From Dietzia aurantiaca (GTDB lineage Bacteria > Actinomycetota > Actinomycetes > Mycobacteriales > Mycobacteriaceae), in contig NZ_JAIFXZ010000009.1 in the NCBI RefSeq assembly GCF_021033825.1, positions 1-64,000 on the forward strand: 64,000 nucleotides of DNA, in the 5' to 3' direction. Both the position numbers and the translations under genes were made by a program. This document shows, piece by piece, positions 63,605-64,000 of the stretch; position 1 is the first letter of the stretch; each line of letters opens with the position of its first letter. The notes under the pieces were generated by a model that worked only from the letters and a program-made list of their open reading frames with translations, did not search any database and had not been told where the DNA came from.

Positions 63605-64000
63605 TGCCGACTGGTCCGCGTCGAGCGAACAGTCGGTCCCGCGCGGTGGCCGTCCCTGTCGTGGCCCTCGTCGGGGTCGTCCTCGTCTCACTCAACCTCC
63701 GCACCGCCGTCACCTCCCTGAGCCCGCTTCTCGGGGTGATCGACGCCGAGATCGGTCTCGGCGCCGCCGGCATGGGCCTGCTCGGGATGATCCCCACCGC
63801 GATGTTCGCGGTCTGGGGCGTGCTCACCCCGGTGGCCCTGCGTCGCATGGGCCTCGAGGCCATGACCGTTCTCGCCATGGCCGCGGCCGCCATCGGCCAG
63901 CTGGTGCGTGCGGTCGCCCACGACCCCTGGGTGATGGGCGCGGGTTCGATCATCGCCCTGGCCGGCATGGGGATCGGCAACGTGGTGGCCCCGCCCCTGG
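63604..64000 (+). CDS. MFS transporter, CynX/NimT type (3' end outside the window)
   Basis: The ATG overlaps the upstream stop by one base (TGATG). The visible 132 residues have a basic N-terminus and four hydrophobic helices (about residues 16-34, 52-73, 80-99 and 105-130), with the CynX/NimT-type sequence SLNLRTAVTSLSPLL in helix 1 and a short basic loop MRRMG-like (ALRRMGLE) between helices 2 and 3. This branch contains cyanate and nitroimidazole transporters, but the substrate here is unknown. The gene runs off the right edge. Confidence 0.8.
   Translation, partial: MPTGPRRANSRSRAVAVPVVALVGVVLVSLNLRTAVTSLSPLLGVIDAEIGLGAAGMGLLGMIPTAMFAVWGVLTPVALRRMGLEAMTVLAMAAAAIGQLVRAVAHDPWVMGAGSIIALAGMGIGNVVAPPL

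Overview
The window looks like a chromosome segment of a high-GC, mycolic-acid-type actinobacterium (order Mycobacteriales). I cannot fix the genus; Dietzia, Gordonia or Rhodococcus-like organisms would fit. The grounds are GC-rich third codon positions, many GTG starts, -10 elements of the TANNNT type placed 6-8 nt before start codons (leaderless transcripts), WhiB proteins, MtrAB-LpqB, F420 genes, AccA3/AccD5/AccE and WbbL. From memory, the gene order closely follows the Mycobacterium tuberculosis segment from upp (Rv3309c) to the TIGR02569 gene (Rv3205c), with local losses and insertions. This is conserved core chromosome: I see no tRNA, rRNA, insertion sequence, prophage or CRISPR array.

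Layout. 1-1.0 kb: two small type VII-secretion-like genes. 1.1-4.8 kb: nucleobase and sugar-phosphate salvage (upp, pmmB, punA) and a gamma-glutamylcyclotransferase-like gene. 5-10 kb: quinone reductase LpdA and the divergent glpK/glpD pair. 10.2-16.5 kb: acyl-CoA carboxylase genes accA3, accD5 and accE, with maf, a cupin and birA, the ligase that biotinylates AccA3. 16.5-20.3 kb: PH-domain membrane protein, purK-purE and an acyl-CoA dehydrogenase. 20.5-25 kb: cell envelope genes (TIGR03089, LytR-CpsA-Psr, wbbL, GDP-mannose pyrophosphorylase). 25-28.4 kb: fbiA-fbiB for F420 and whiB2. 28.6-35.7 kb: degenerate zincin, DUF3499, the manB-SIS-manA mannose operon, sahH, tmk. 35.9-41.8 kb: mtrA-mtrB-lpqB-comF and hpf. 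42-49.3 kb: secA, an Rv3235-like gene, a HAD protein, a WS/DGAT acyltransferase, DUF6912 and a flavin/2Fe-2S reductase. 49.3-53.2 kb: rsgA, aroA, SRAP, ybaK. 53.2-55.1 kb: the sigH-rshA redox stress pair, ribosomal bL37 (24 codons), a biotinyl/lipoyl-domain protein and whiB1. 55.5-64 kb: membrane protein, beta-propeller protein, rhlE, DUF3107, TetR, DUF3152 protease-like protein, moeZ, TIGR02569 and the start of a CynX/NimT-type transporter.

The genes join into a few programmes: malonyl/propionyl-CoA supply for lipid and mycolate synthesis (AccA3-AccD5-AccE-BirA), mannose and arabinogalactan-linker sugar supply (ManA, ManB, ManC, WbbL), growth and envelope signalling (MtrAB-LpqB, WhiB1, WhiB2, SecA), oxidative stress (SigH-RshA) and F420 synthesis.

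The least explained content is non-coding. The four widest gaps between convergent genes (about 6.5, 10.1, 20.35 and 25.05 kb) each hold a palindrome built from one short word repeated in both orientations. Two of these gaps share a word, and one also carries two consecutive G-quadruplex motifs. Predicted control sites include a SigH-type promoter before sigH, a Crp-like site before whiB1, a TetR-like operator before the reductase gene and a palindrome covering both -10 boxes of glpK/glpD.
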